Positions 51,856 to 59,894 of a stretch of DNA of 64,000 nt are shown in pieces. The DNA is from Actinoplanes lobatus. Its GTDB lineage: Bacteria > Actinomycetota > Actinomycetes > Mycobacteriales > Micromonosporaceae. The DNA is taken from contig NZ_JACHNC010000001.1 in assembly GCF_014205215.1 (NCBI RefSeq), forward strand, positions 439,001-503,000, written 5' to 3'. Positions within the stretch are counted from its first letter, which is position 1. Every line of letters starts with the position of its first letter. Under the pieces are notes generated by a model that ran no database searches, was not told where the DNA came from, and saw only the letters and a program-made list of their open reading frames with translations. Made by a program: the position numbers and the translations under genes.

Positions 51856-51990
51856 GCTGGGCCTGGCCGCTTCTGACGCTGCCGGTGGTTCTCTCCAGGG
51901 GCGTACCGTCGGGGTTGGTTGACCGGATCGTTCCGGGGTGGGGCGAGATGGTGTCTGCCGCGCGGCGGGCCGGCGGCGTTGGATCGGGGT

Positions 51991-52575
51991 ATGACCAACG
52001 CGCTCGTCGTGATCGACGTTCAGGAATCGTTTCGTGCCCGGCCGCTGTGGGCGACGGTGAGCAACCCCGATGTGGTGAAGAAGGCCGGGCAGCTGGTGGA
52101 CGTCGCCCGGGCGGCCGGTGACCGGGTGATCTGGGTGATCCACGCCGAACCGGGAACGGGTGGCGTCTTCGATCCGGAGAGCGGCTTCGTGCGGGTCGTC
52201 GACGACCTCACGCCCGCCGACGGCGAGCCGGTGCTCACCAAGACCGTGCACAACGCGTTCACCACGACCAACCTGCAACACCTGCTCACCGTGGCCGGGG
52301 TCCGCTCGGTCACGGTCTGCGGGCTGCGCACCGAACAGTGCGTGGAGACCACCGCGCGGGTCGCCTCCGATCTCGGGTACGAGGTGACGTTCGCGATCGA
52401 CGCCACCGCCACCTTCCCGATCCCGCACCGGGACGCCCCCGTCGAGCAGACCGTCGAGGAGTTGCTGGCCGACCCGCGTACGCTGTCCGCCGAGGACGTG
52501 GTGACCCGCACCGAGTATGCGCTGGCCGGCCGTTTCGCCACCGTCCGGACCGTCGCGGAGATCATCGGGGAGTGA
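51991..52575 (+). CDS. Isochorismatase-family cysteine hydrolase
   Basis: A 194-residue protein from ATG 51991. The catalytic triad is visible: Asp in LVVIDVQESF, Lys in LTKTVHNAF and Cys in GLRTEQCVETTARVASDLG. It could be a nicotinamidase- or isochorismatase-like amidase; the substrate is open. The GlxA-like regulator gene starts 7 nt after its stop and is co-transcribed. Confidence 0.9.
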   Translation: MTNALVVIDVQESFRARPLWATVSNPDVVKKAGQLVDVARAAGDRVIWVIHAEPGTGGVFDPESGFVRVVDDLTPADGEPVLTKTVHNAFTTTNLQHLLTVAGVRSVTVCGLRTEQCVETTARVASDLGYEVTFAIDATATFPIPHRDAPVEQTVEELLADPRTLSAEDVVTRTEYALAGRFATVRTVAEIIGE

Positions 52576-52582
52576 CCGGATC

Positions 52583-53464
52583 GTGAGCACGGTGCTGTTC
52601 GTCCTGACTCCGCAGGTGCACCTGCTCGACCTAGCCGGCCCGGCGCAGGTGTTCTCCACCGCGCCGGGCTACCGGCTCCGCTACGTGGCCGAGGAGACTC
52701 CCGTACCGACCTGGCAGGGTGTGCCGCTCGGCGCCGACCTCACCTGGCCCGGCCTGACCGCCGATGATCTCCTGCTGGTGCCCGGCTGGCGTGACGGTCA
52801 CGGGTATTTCGCCGCCCCGACACTGTCCCGGATCGCCGAGCACCACGCCCGCGGCGGCACGGTGGCCAGCGTCTGCGCCGGCGCCGACGCGCTCGGCCGG
52901 GCCGGCCTGCTCGACGGTCGCCGCTGCACCACCCACCATGATCTCCAGGACGGGCTGGCCCGCCGCTATCCGGAGGCCACCGTGGTGCGCGACGTCCTGT
53001 ACGTCTGCGACGACCGGGTGGTCACCTCGGCCGGCATCGCCAGCGGCATCGACCTGGCCCTGCACCTGGTCGCCCAGCGCCACGGCCCGGCGGTCGCGGC
53101 CCGGGTCGCCCGCGAGATGGTGGTGTACGGCCGCCGCAACGGCGACGAACGCCAGCACAGCGCGATGCTGCGCCACCGGGCCCACCTGAGCGACGTGGTG
53201 CACCGGGTCCAGGACCGTATCGACGCCGACTTCGCCGCGCCGCTGCCCCTGGCCGACCTGGCCGCCGCCGTGGGCGTCAGCGAACGCACCCTGACCCGCC
53301 TGTTCACCTCGGCGACCGGCCGTACCCCGCTCCGCTACCAGCAGTTGCTCCGCGTGGAGCGGGCCGGGTACCTGATCGGCCACGGCGCGACGGCCGAGTC
53401 CGCGGCCCGGGCCGTCGGTTTCGCCGACGCCCGCATGCTGCGCCGCCTGCGCTCCCGCTCCTAG
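52583..53464 (+). CDS. GlxA-type AraC regulator with DJ-1/PfpI domain
   Basis: A 293-residue regulator from GTG 52583. The first ~170 residues are a DJ-1/PfpI-like domain (TVLFVLTPQVHLLDLAGPAQVF, VASVCAGADALGRAGLLDGRR, with the nucleophile-position Cys). The C-terminal AraC domain has LADLAAAVGVSERTLTRLFTSATG and RVERAGYLIGHGATAESAARAVGF. The protein ends MLRRLRSRS and may lack the last ~20 residues of the second HTH. Its stop TAG is the first CCTAGG of a 10-copy repeat, so the C-terminus may have been changed by repeat expansion. Confidence 0.88.
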   Translation: MSTVLFVLTPQVHLLDLAGPAQVFSTAPGYRLRYVAEETPVPTWQGVPLGADLTWPGLTADDLLLVPGWRDGHGYFAAPTLSRIAEHHARGGTVASVCAGADALGRAGLLDGRRCTTHHDLQDGLARRYPEATVVRDVLYVCDDRVVTSAGIASGIDLALHLVAQRHGPAVAARVAREMVVYGRRNGDERQHSAMLRHRAHLSDVVHRVQDRIDADFAAPLPLADLAAAVGVSERTLTRLFTSATGRTPLRYQQLLRVERAGYLIGHGATAESAARAVGFADARMLRRLRSRS

Positions 53465-53645
53465 GACTCCCCGCTCCCGCTCCTAGGACTCCCCGCTCCC
53501 GCTCCTAGGACTCCCCACCCCCGCTCCTAGGACTCCCCGCCCCCGCTCCTAGGACTCCCCGCTCCTAGGACTCCCCGCTCCTAGGACTCCCCGCTCCTAG
53601 GACTCCCCGCTCCTAGGACTCCCGCCCCCGCTCCTAGGACTCCCC
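53455..53645. repeat. 10-copy CTCCTAGGACTCCC repeat spanning two stop codons
   Basis: Ten copies of CTCCTAGGACTCCC with 16- or 22-23-bp spacing, filling the gap between convergent genes. The TAG stop of the GlxA-like gene lies in the first copy and the TAG stop (minus strand) of the esterase gene in the tenth. The AvrII palindrome CCTAGG gives a stop in either direction, so each copy is a bidirectional stop. Confidence 0.95.
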
Positions 53646-55226
53646 GCCCCGGCGCCGCTCGCGGGCGGCGGACCGCGCACGGGCCCGGCTGACCAGGCGT
53701 TCCACCTCGTCGGCGGTGGCCGGACCGGGGTCGACGACGCTGACCCAGCCCTGCACGGCGTAGGCCGGATGCGGGATGAGTGTGTCCGCCTCCGCGAAGT
53801 CGATCTTCTCGCTGTGTGCGGTGAACTCCTCCGGGCCGTAACCGAACAGGCTACGGAACTCGTCCCGCCCGACCTCGATGTTGAGCCGGTGACGGCCGTC
53901 CCCGGAGAGCCGGGACTTCTCGTCGAAGTCGGGCACGTCGGCGTGGACGATCGTGGCGAACGGCCGCATCCGGTCCTCGCCGGCGAAGAAGAACCGGTCG
54001 CCCCAGGTGAAGGGCGGCATCTCGGAGCCGGGTTCGATCCGGGTCTCGGTCACGCCGGGCATCCCGCTGATCCGGGCGGCGACGGCCGCGCCGGGCCCGT
54101 GACCGATGTGCAGGATCGCGTCGCTCGCCTCGACGATCCCGGCGGTCAGCGGGAAATGGCCGAGCACGTCGGTCTGCCGTTCCCGCAGGTCCTCGCCGGC
54201 CGGCGGGGGGAGCAGCGCGGTCTCGGCGCCGAGCCGTTCCTCGTAGGTGCCGGCCTCCGGTCGCCTGAGCCCGGCCGGGGCGCTGGCGCCGAGGCTGCCG
54301 GCGACGAACACGTACCGGTCGCCGAGCAGCGCGGACACGATCGAGCCGGCGCCGGCCCACTCGGCGGCGTGGTCGACGCCCTCCCAGTGGGTCTCCCAGC
54401 GGCTGGGGCCACGCTGGAGGTGGGTGTTGTGGGCGGCGACCAGGACCGGGCCGCGGTCGCGTTCGGCGGCGAGGATGTCGAGAAGGTTCTGCGCCATGAT
54501 CGCGTCACGCGCCCCGAGCAGGCGGCCGATCCGCTCCGACTGGGTGCCGGGCAGGGCCATCGCCGCGTGGTAGGTGAGCAGGCCGACGGCCGTGGTGGCG
54601 AGCACCTTCGCCCGGTGCCAGGCGGCCGGGGAGGTGTCCGCGACGAGGCGGGGCGCGTGGGCGTACAGAAGGGTCTTGAAGTCCTCGGCGATGCCGCGAA
54701 GCGCGGCGGCCTCCGGTGACCCGCCGGGTGATCGCGCCGCGTCGTACATGATCTCCGGTGCGGTCCAGCGGGCGTCGTCGCCGATCAGGCGATCCAGGTC
54801 GGGCGCCGGGACGGCGAGGTATTCGCGCAGCTCACGAAGGTATTTTCCGGGGCTGGGGGCGGCCTCGATCTCGGTCGGGGCGTCGAAACCGTGGAAGGCG
54901 ACGCGCTCGTGCGGCGGCAGTTTCCCGTTGTGGGCGCGCAACCAGTCGATCAGTTCGCGGGTCGCCGGGTGCTCGCCCCAGCCGTGGCTGATGCCGGTGC
55001 CCAGGTCGAGGTCGTCGCGGCGGCCCCGCACGTAGTCGTCGACCGCGAGCCCGGCGGCCCGGTCCGATTCGATCGCGATGGACCGGAATCCGTGCCCGGC
55101 GAGCGTCTCGAGGATCCGGTTGCGCAGGCGCGGGAAGGCCGGTTCGGCGTGGTAGGGCTCGCCGAACGCGAGCAGCTGCGGCCGGCGCCCGGAGATCAGG
55201 GACTGGAGCTCGGTGTCGAAAGCCAT
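53634..55226 (-). CDS. Erythromycin esterase fused to a DUF6194-like domain
   Basis: A 530-residue two-domain protein. Residues 1 to about 350 match erythromycin esterase-like hydrolases: FGEPYHAEPAF (E23, H26), SIAIESD (E53), HGWGEHP and AAHNTHLQRG near 250-260, all with family-type catalytic positions. From about 355 on it resembles DUF6194: HFPLTAGIVEAS, FTWGDRFFFAGEDRMRPFATI (in pieces), RLNIEVGRDEFRSLFGY and LIPHPAYAVQGWVSVVDPG. The fusion is unusual; the esterase part would hydrolyse a macrolide or lactone, and the DUF6194 part may add regulation. Start ATG 55226, with a divergent MerR next to it. Confidence 0.85.
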   Translation of the reverse strand: MAFDTELQSLISGRRPQLLAFGEPYHAEPAFPRLRNRILETLAGHGFRSIAIESDRAAGLAVDDYVRGRRDDLDLGTGISHGWGEHPATRELIDWLRAHNGKLPPHERVAFHGFDAPTEIEAAPSPGKYLRELREYLAVPAPDLDRLIGDDARWTAPEIMYDAARSPGGSPEAAALRGIAEDFKTLLYAHAPRLVADTSPAAWHRAKVLATTAVGLLTYHAAMALPGTQSERIGRLLGARDAIMAQNLLDILAAERDRGPVLVAAHNTHLQRGPSRWETHWEGVDHAAEWAGAGSIVSALLGDRYVFVAGSLGASAPAGLRRPEAGTYEERLGAETALLPPPAGEDLRERQTDVLGHFPLTAGIVEASDAILHIGHGPGAAVAARISGMPGVTETRIEPGSEMPPFTWGDRFFFAGEDRMRPFATIVHADVPDFDEKSRLSGDGRHRLNIEVGRDEFRSLFGYGPEEFTAHSEKIDFAEADTLIPHPAYAVQGWVSVVDPGPATADEVERLVSRARARSAARERRRGGES

Positions 55227-56052
55227 GACCTCAACCGTATCGTTGAACCAGCAGTTGAAACTTTCCTTCGATCTACCTGGAGAGAGTGCGCTGAAGTCTC
55301 AAAACGGGGTTCATCGGCCGGTGGATCTGGCGCGGCCGCACGGGCTGTCCGCGCAGGCGATCCGCAACTACGAACGGGCCGGGGTGATCCCGCCGGCCGG
55401 CCGTACGGCGAGCGGGTACCGCATCTACACCGGCGATCATGTGGGTGCGCTGGCCGCCTATCTGGGACTGATTCCCGGATACGGCCACTCCACGGCCGGC
55501 GAGATCATGCGGGCGGTGCTGCGGGACGACGTCGACGCCGCTCTGGCCCTGATCGACGCCGCGCACGTGCAGTCGCGCCGTGATCGGGACACCGTGGCCG
55601 CTGTCGCCGCGGCCCTGGTCGAGGCCCCGGCCGGGCCACCCTCGGATCGGCCGCTCTCCGTCGGCGCGCTCGCCCACCGGCTCGACCTCACCCCGGCCAC
55701 GCTGCGCAAATGGGAGCGGGCCGGGATCCTCACCCCGGAGCGGGCGAAGGGTGCCCGGGTCTACTCCCCCGACGACGTCCGCGACGCCGAACTGGCGCAC
55801 CTGCTGCGCCGCGGTGGGTACCTGCTGGACCACATCGCGGCGGTGATCGAGCAGGTCCGCGCGGCGGGCGGACCGGGGCCGCTGGCCGCGTCGATCGAAC
55901 AGTGGCGGGAGCGGCTCACCGTCCGCGGCCGGGCCATGCTGACCGGCTCGGCGCGGCTGGCGGAGTTCCTGGAGCGGACGAACACCGCCCCGCCCGTGGG
56001 GGTCACGGGCGGGGCGGCGCGTCTCGGCGATCAGGACCGGAAGTCGCGGTAA
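55225..56052 (+). CDS. Double-HTH MerR-family regulator (TioE-like)
   Basis: A regulator of up to 275 residues. The first MerR HTH is VDLARPHGLSAQAIRNYERAG (near residue 38 from ATG 55225), with the wing GRTASGYRIYTG. A second complete MerR HTH, LSVGALAHRLDLTPATLRKWERAG, lies at about 148-170, followed by GARVYSPDDV. Two MerR DNA-binding domains in one chain match TioE-type regulators of actinobacterial secondary metabolism. ATG 55225 overlaps the divergent esterase start in CATG, so translation probably begins downstream; TTG 55252 or GTG 55321 are candidates, neither convincing. Confidence 0.82.
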   Translation: MTSTVSLNQQLKLSFDLPGESALKSQNGVHRPVDLARPHGLSAQAIRNYERAGVIPPAGRTASGYRIYTGDHVGALAAYLGLIPGYGHSTAGEIMRAVLRDDVDAALALIDAAHVQSRRDRDTVAAVAAALVEAPAGPPSDRPLSVGALAHRLDLTPATLRKWERAGILTPERAKGARVYSPDDVRDAELAHLLRRGGYLLDHIAAVIEQVRAAGGPGPLAASIEQWRERLTVRGRAMLTGSARLAEFLERTNTAPPVGVTGGAARLGDQDRKSR

Positions 56053-56441
56053 CTGCCGGTGTAGTAGTCACCCACCTGCTGGCGGTACTCCGGCGTCTCG
56101 AAGGTCTCCTTGTCGTACTCCGGAGATTCCTTGATCTGCTCCTTCGTGCGGTCCACGTAGACCTTCCGCTCCGTGTGATCGAAGTTCCGAACCATGCCGG
56201 CCGGAAGGAGAACCTTCCGTCCGAAAATCCACGGTCCGGTGTCGACCACCAGGAAGGCGTCACCGACGTCGTAGCTGGCCTTGTCGATCGAACCGATGTG
56301 ACCATCGGTCGCTTCGACTCGGTAACCGACCAGATCCACGCCGGTCCGCCCGGTCTCGTCGGCGCTCTCCACGGTCACCGGGTCGTTGCCCAGTGCCGAC
56401 GGTTCCCGCCAGGCCCACGGGGTGAACGGCGTTGGTTGCAT
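56031..56441 (-). CDS. PRC-barrel domain protein
   Basis: A 136-residue protein from ATG 56441 (GAGGAGG 5 nt upstream). The PRC-barrel region has GYRVEATDGHIGSIDKASYDV and LVVDTGPWIFGRKVLLPAGMV, then DRTKEQIKESPEYDKETFETPEY. PRC barrels bind RNA or mediate assembly; in bacteria the single-domain members are stress-linked and uncharacterised. Its 3' end overlaps the convergent MerR gene by 22 nt. Confidence 0.88.
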   Translation of the reverse strand: MQPTPFTPWAWREPSALGNDPVTVESADETGRTGVDLVGYRVEATDGHIGSIDKASYDVGDAFLVVDTGPWIFGRKVLLPAGMVRNFDHTERKVYVDRTKEQIKESPEYDKETFETPEYRQQVGDYYTGSYRDFRS

Positions 56442-56505
56442 CACGGCCTCCTCAAATCGATGAATTTGCCGTTACCCATCTGCTACCCACCGCCCGGCGG
56501 GCTAA

Positions 56506-57435
56506 TCACCGCACGATGTCGCTTCCGTTCAGCGCGGCCAGTTCGGCACGATCCGGCAGGCCCTCGCAGTCGCCCGGGACGGTGACCGCGAAGGCGCCCG
56601 CGGCGATCGCGGTGCGCAGCCGCCGGGCGGGGTCCTCCCCGGCCAGCCGGTCGGCCAGATAGCCGGCCACGAACGCGTCCCCGGCCCCGACCGGGTCGAT
56701 CGCCGTCACCCGCAGCGCCGGGACGTCGAACCGCTCCCCGGCGATCGAGGCCGTGCATCCGCGTGCCCCGTCCTTGACGATCACCTCGGAGGGCCCGAGC
56801 TTCGCCAGACCGTCCACCGGGTCGGCGGAGTCCACCACGAGGGCCGCCTCGTCCGGGCCGGCGAACACCACGTCGGCCCGGCTCACCAGGTCGCGCAGCA
56901 CCGGGGCGGCGTCGGACTCCGACCACAGCTTGCCGCGGTAGTTGACGTCCACCGAAACCGTGACGCCGGCCGCGCGGGCCTCCTCGACGGCGTGGAAGAC
57001 GGCCGCCCGGGCGGTGTCGCTCAGCGCCGGGGTGATGCCGGTGACGTGCAGGATCCCGGCCGCCGCCACCTCGTCGCGCGGGATGTCGGCCGGGGCCAGG
57101 CGGGAGCCCGCGCTGCCGGCCCGGTGGTAGTCGGCCTGGATGAACTCGCCGGACCTGCGGTAGCGGATCATCAGGCCGGTGTGCGCCTCGCCGGGGACGG
57201 CCAGCACGCGTACCCCCGATGCCCGGAGTCTGGCGGCGACGAGAGCGCCGGTCGCGTCCGGGCCGAGACGGCCCAGCCAGGTCGCGGAACCGCCGAGGCG
57301 GGCCACGCCGATGGCGACGTTGCTCTCCGCGCCGGCGACACCGAGGGTGAAGCCGCGGGCGTGCTCCAGCGGGCCGATCCCGTCGGCCACGAAGATGCCC
57401 ATCGACTCGCCGAGGGTGAGGAGCCCGCCGGTCAT
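56506..57435 (-). CDS. kdgK: 2-keto-3-deoxygluconate kinase (PfkB family)
   Basis: A 309-residue sugar kinase from ATG 57435 (ATGA overlap with the aldolase stop). The PfkB signatures are GGSATWLGRLGPDATG near the N-terminus and the C-terminal DPVGAGDAFVAGYLADRL with its catalytic Asp. The aldolase neighbour makes 2-keto-3-deoxygluconate kinase the natural call: it phosphorylates KDG to KDPG, feeding the aldolase. The substrate call rests on the neighbour, since PfkB kinases are similar to each other. Confidence 0.85.
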   Translation of the reverse strand: MTGGLLTLGESMGIFVADGIGPLEHARGFTLGVAGAESNVAIGVARLGGSATWLGRLGPDATGALVAARLRASGVRVLAVPGEAHTGLMIRYRRSGEFIQADYHRAGSAGSRLAPADIPRDEVAAAGILHVTGITPALSDTARAAVFHAVEEARAAGVTVSVDVNYRGKLWSESDAAPVLRDLVSRADVVFAGPDEAALVVDSADPVDGLAKLGPSEVIVKDGARGCTASIAGERFDVPALRVTAIDPVGAGDAFVAGYLADRLAGEDPARRLRTAIAAGAFAVTVPGDCEGLPDRAELAALNGSDIVR

Positions 57436-58070
57436 GAGCGGGCGAAGGCGACGGCGTCGACCGCGTGACGGGCGCGGGCGGCCAGGGCGGTGAGGCTGCC
57501 ACCGGTGGCGGCGTCGCCGATCAGCGGGCCCCCGAGGCCGACCGCGACGGCGCCGGCCGTGAGCCACTTGGCGATGTCGTCGAGCCCGATCCCGCCGGTC
57601 GGCATGATCCGCACGCCGGGCAGCGGGCCGCGCACGTCCTTGAGGTAGCCGGGGCCGAGGCCGCCGGCCGGGAACAGCTTGATCAGCGGGGCGCCCGCCT
57701 GGAACGCGGCGTGGATCTCGGTGGGGCTGAACGTGCCCGGGTAGAACGGGACGGACTGCGGGCCGAGGCCGCTGACCGGCGCGACCAGGAAGGTCGCGCC
57801 GGCGTCGACCGCGGCCTTCGCGTCGTCGTCGGTGAGAACGGTGCCCGCGCCGACCAGGACGGTCTCCGGCAGTTGCCGGCGCAGGCCGGAGATCGCCTCG
57901 AGGGCGCCCTGCGAGGTGAGGGTGACCTCCAGGGCGGTGATGCCGGCGGCGACCAGCACATCGGCGACGGCGGCGAACCCGTCTGCGGTCGGGGCCCGGA
58001 GAACGGCGACGAGACCGCTGTCGACGATGGCGGCGGAGACAGGATCGAGGGGAGCGCGTTGATCGGTCAC
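57432..58070 (-). CDS. eda: 2-keto-3-deoxy-6-phosphogluconate aldolase
   Basis: A 212-residue class I aldolase from GTG 58070. Motifs: GLVAVLRAPTADGF (substrate Arg), ALEVTLTSQGALEAI (Glu), VLVGAGTVLTDDDA and IKLFPAGGLGPGYLKDV, with the Schiff-base Lys in LIKLFPA, then MPTGGIGLDDI. KDPG is cleaved to pyruvate and glyceraldehyde-3-phosphate, the end of the Entner-Doudoroff or uronate pathway. A perfect LacI-type operator lies 18 nt upstream, so the eda-kdgK pair should be induced by a sugar acid. Confidence 0.92.
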   Translation of the reverse strand: MTDQRAPLDPVSAAIVDSGLVAVLRAPTADGFAAVADVLVAAGITALEVTLTSQGALEAISGLRRQLPETVLVGAGTVLTDDDAKAAVDAGATFLVAPVSGLGPQSVPFYPGTFSPTEIHAAFQAGAPLIKLFPAGGLGPGYLKDVRGPLPGVRIMPTGGIGLDDIAKWLTAGAVAVGLGGPLIGDAATGGSLTALAARARHAVDAVAFARS

Positions 58071-58087
58071 CTTTCGATCCTGCCCGA

Positions 58088-58101
58088 TGCAAACGTTTGC
58101 A
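58088..58101. promoter_or_regulatory. LacI-family operator TGCAAACGTTTGCA
   Basis: A perfect 14-bp palindrome of the LacI/GalR type (central CG) ending 18 nt before the aldolase start. It would block transcription of the eda-kdgK pair. No LacI regulator is encoded in the window. Confidence 0.8.
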
Positions 58102-58123
58102 GCCAGACCCTCTGATCGTCGGC

Positions 58124-58969
58124 TCAGCCGCCCAGCAGGCGGCCGATCGTGTCGAAGACGTCGGCGTAGAAGGTGCCGCCGATGCTGCGGAAGAGCTGGA
58201 AGTCCTTGCCCGGGCTGCCGAAGAAGGGACGCAGCGTCCAGGCGAGCTGGGTGCCGACGAAGCCGAACAGCAGGATCCAGATGTAGAGCAGGGTCATGCT
58301 GGTCGAGCCGTCGGCGGCGGCCGGGGGACGCGAGCCGAAATCGGGGATCTGCACCTGCGTCCTCACCGGCGCCGGGGCGGTGAGCACGGCGCCGTTCTTG
58401 TCGGAGGTGTCCACGGCCGGCTCGGCGGCCACGGCGGTCACCGGCGTCTGCGCGGCCCGCTTGGCGGCCAGCGCCTTCGCCTCCTGGTGCTCGTTGAGGG
58501 CCCGCATGCCGGCGGTCAGGAAGCGCAGCCCGACCATCGCGGTCAGCATCAGGATCCCGACGTTGAGCAGCTTGAAGAACGCGTAGCTCTGCGCCGTGAT
58601 CAGGAAGAACAGGCTGATCGGCGCGAACGCCAGGGTGAGCACGGCGGTCACCGTGATGGTCACCATGATCAGGGTGAGCGCCTGGAGCACCGACAGCTTC
58701 GCCCCGAAGACCAGATTGAACAGATACAGCGTCGGCAGGCAGATGGCCAGGGTGGCGAGGAACAGCAGCGGAAGCTTCACGAAGGACGCGGCGGCCTGCA
58801 CGACGCCGTTGGAGAAGCCGAGGACCGCGCCGTACAGCGCCAGGCTCAGCGCCGAGCTGACCAGCATCTGCCCGGTGAGCTGCTTGAGCTCGCGCTCCTC
58901 GTTGATCTGGTTCCAGATGCCGTCCCGGTCGCGGAGCAGGCGTTCTATCACCAGCAAACTGTTGGCCAT
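58124..58969 (-). CDS. Polytopic membrane protein, Yip1-like
   Basis: A 281-residue protein. A short cytosolic start (LLVIERLLRDRDGIWNQINEE) is followed by about five membrane helices (ALSLALYGAVLGFSNGVV, LPLLFLATLAICLPTLYLF, LTLIMVTITVTAVLTLAFA, ISLFFLITAQSYAFFKLL, and one near the C-terminus). It also has a Pro/Ala-rich loop (about 165-225). The layout resembles Yip1-domain proteins, but this is by shape. No motif allows a functional call. It lies 5' of the aldolase on the same strand but is separated by the operator. Confidence 0.7.
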   Translation of the reverse strand: MANSLLVIERLLRDRDGIWNQINEERELKQLTGQMLVSSALSLALYGAVLGFSNGVVQAAASFVKLPLLFLATLAICLPTLYLFNLVFGAKLSVLQALTLIMVTITVTAVLTLAFAPISLFFLITAQSYAFFKLLNVGILMLTAMVGLRFLTAGMRALNEHQEAKALAAKRAAQTPVTAVAAEPAVDTSDKNGAVLTAPAPVRTQVQIPDFGSRPPAAADGSTSMTLLYIWILLFGFVGTQLAWTLRPFFGSPGKDFQLFRSIGGTFYADVFDTIGRLLGG

Positions 58970-59021
58970 CTCGATCTCCCGATCTGGTGGGGGGAAAGTT
59001 CGCGGAGGTTACCCTGTCGCC

Positions 59022-59303
59022 GTGACTGACCCAACCCTCAGGGCCTCCGACGCGGAACGGTACCGTGTCGTCGCAATGCTCGAAAAGCACGCAGCCGCAG
59101 GTCGTTTGACGCTTGATGAATTCACCGAACGCGTCGACCGCGTTCTCGCCTGCCGCACCCACGGCGATCTGGCCGCGGTCACGGCCGATCTACCGGCGTC
59201 GGCGTCCCCTCGGGAAGAGGACAACCGTCATCTGCTGTGGGCGTTCCTGGCCGCGGCCCTCGTGCTGGTCGTCTTCAGCGTCGTTCTCGGTCTGGCTCGC
59301 TGA
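59022..59303 (+). CDS. DUF1707 (SHOCT-like) membrane protein
   Basis: A 93-residue protein from GTG 59022. The DUF1707 phrase is LRASDAERYRVVAMLEKHAAAGRLTLDEFTERVDRVLACRTHGDLAAVTADLP (in pieces), followed by one membrane helix near the C-terminus (HLLWAFLAAALVLVVFSVVL). TACCCT 7 nt before the start and no Shine-Dalgarno site suggest a leaderless mRNA. The family is common in actinobacteria, with unknown function. Confidence 0.88.
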   Translation: MTDPTLRASDAERYRVVAMLEKHAAAGRLTLDEFTERVDRVLACRTHGDLAAVTADLPASASPREEDNRHLLWAFLAAALVLVVFSVVLGLAR

Positions 59304-59826
59304 GCGACCGCACCCGCCCGTTCAGCGACGACAACGGCTTCGGCGGAGTGTCCGCGATGCCCAGCTCATCGCGGACCGCCGCCTCGAACTGCTGCATGAC
59401 CAGCGGAACCTGGGCCAGCAGCTCACGGAAGTGGGTGTGCGGGTGCACCCCGACCACCCCGGCCGGATTCATCTCCCCGTGCAGGCGTTCCAGCTGGAGA
59501 TGCACGGCGAGGGCCGCGCTGCGCACCGGTCCGGAGGCGAGCAGCCGCACCGGCATCAGGGCCGGGCCGATCTGATCCACGTACATCAGCGCGGACGGCG
59601 TCTTCTCACCCGCCTCGTACGCGGCCCGCAGCTTGTGGGTGGCCCGGTCGAAGGCGGCCAGCAACCGGCAGTAGGCGTCCTTGCGTTCCTCATACCACTG
59701 CCGGTCCCGGCGTTCCCGGGTCAGCAGCACCTTGTTACGGGCGGCGACGAGGTGCGCCACCGCGGCACCGGCGAGCGCGAACACGACAGCCACCAGGGGC
59801 AGTCCCCACCACGGGATCTGAGACAC
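59275..59826 (-). CDS. Unrecognised membrane-anchored protein
   Basis: A 183-residue protein from GTG 59826. One N-terminal membrane helix (WWGLPLVAVVFALAGAAVAH) is followed by a cytosolic helical domain beginning TRERRDRQWYEERKDAYCRLLAAFDRATH. A structure like this is common among actinobacterial proteins of unknown function. Its 3' end overlaps the convergent DUF1707 gene by 29 nt. Confidence 0.68.
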   Translation of the reverse strand: MSQIPWWGLPLVAVVFALAGAAVAHLVAARNKVLLTRERRDRQWYEERKDAYCRLLAAFDRATHKLRAAYEAGEKTPSALMYVDQIGPALMPVRLLASGPVRSAALAVHLQLERLHGEMNPAGVVGVHPHTHFRELLAQVPLVMQQFEAAVRDELGIADTPPKPLSSLNGRVRSLSEPDRERR

Positions 59827-59894
59827 CCGTTTACCGTATCGAGCCCCGCGCCGGGCGGTCTGTCAACCACTCCTCGCGGGGACCGGGCCGACGG

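Noticed and set aside
51289..52659. 456-aa minus-strand frame across the repeats and isochorismatase
   Set aside because: It is low-complexity Pro/Leu/Ser sequence from tandem repeats plus the antisense of a well-supported gene.
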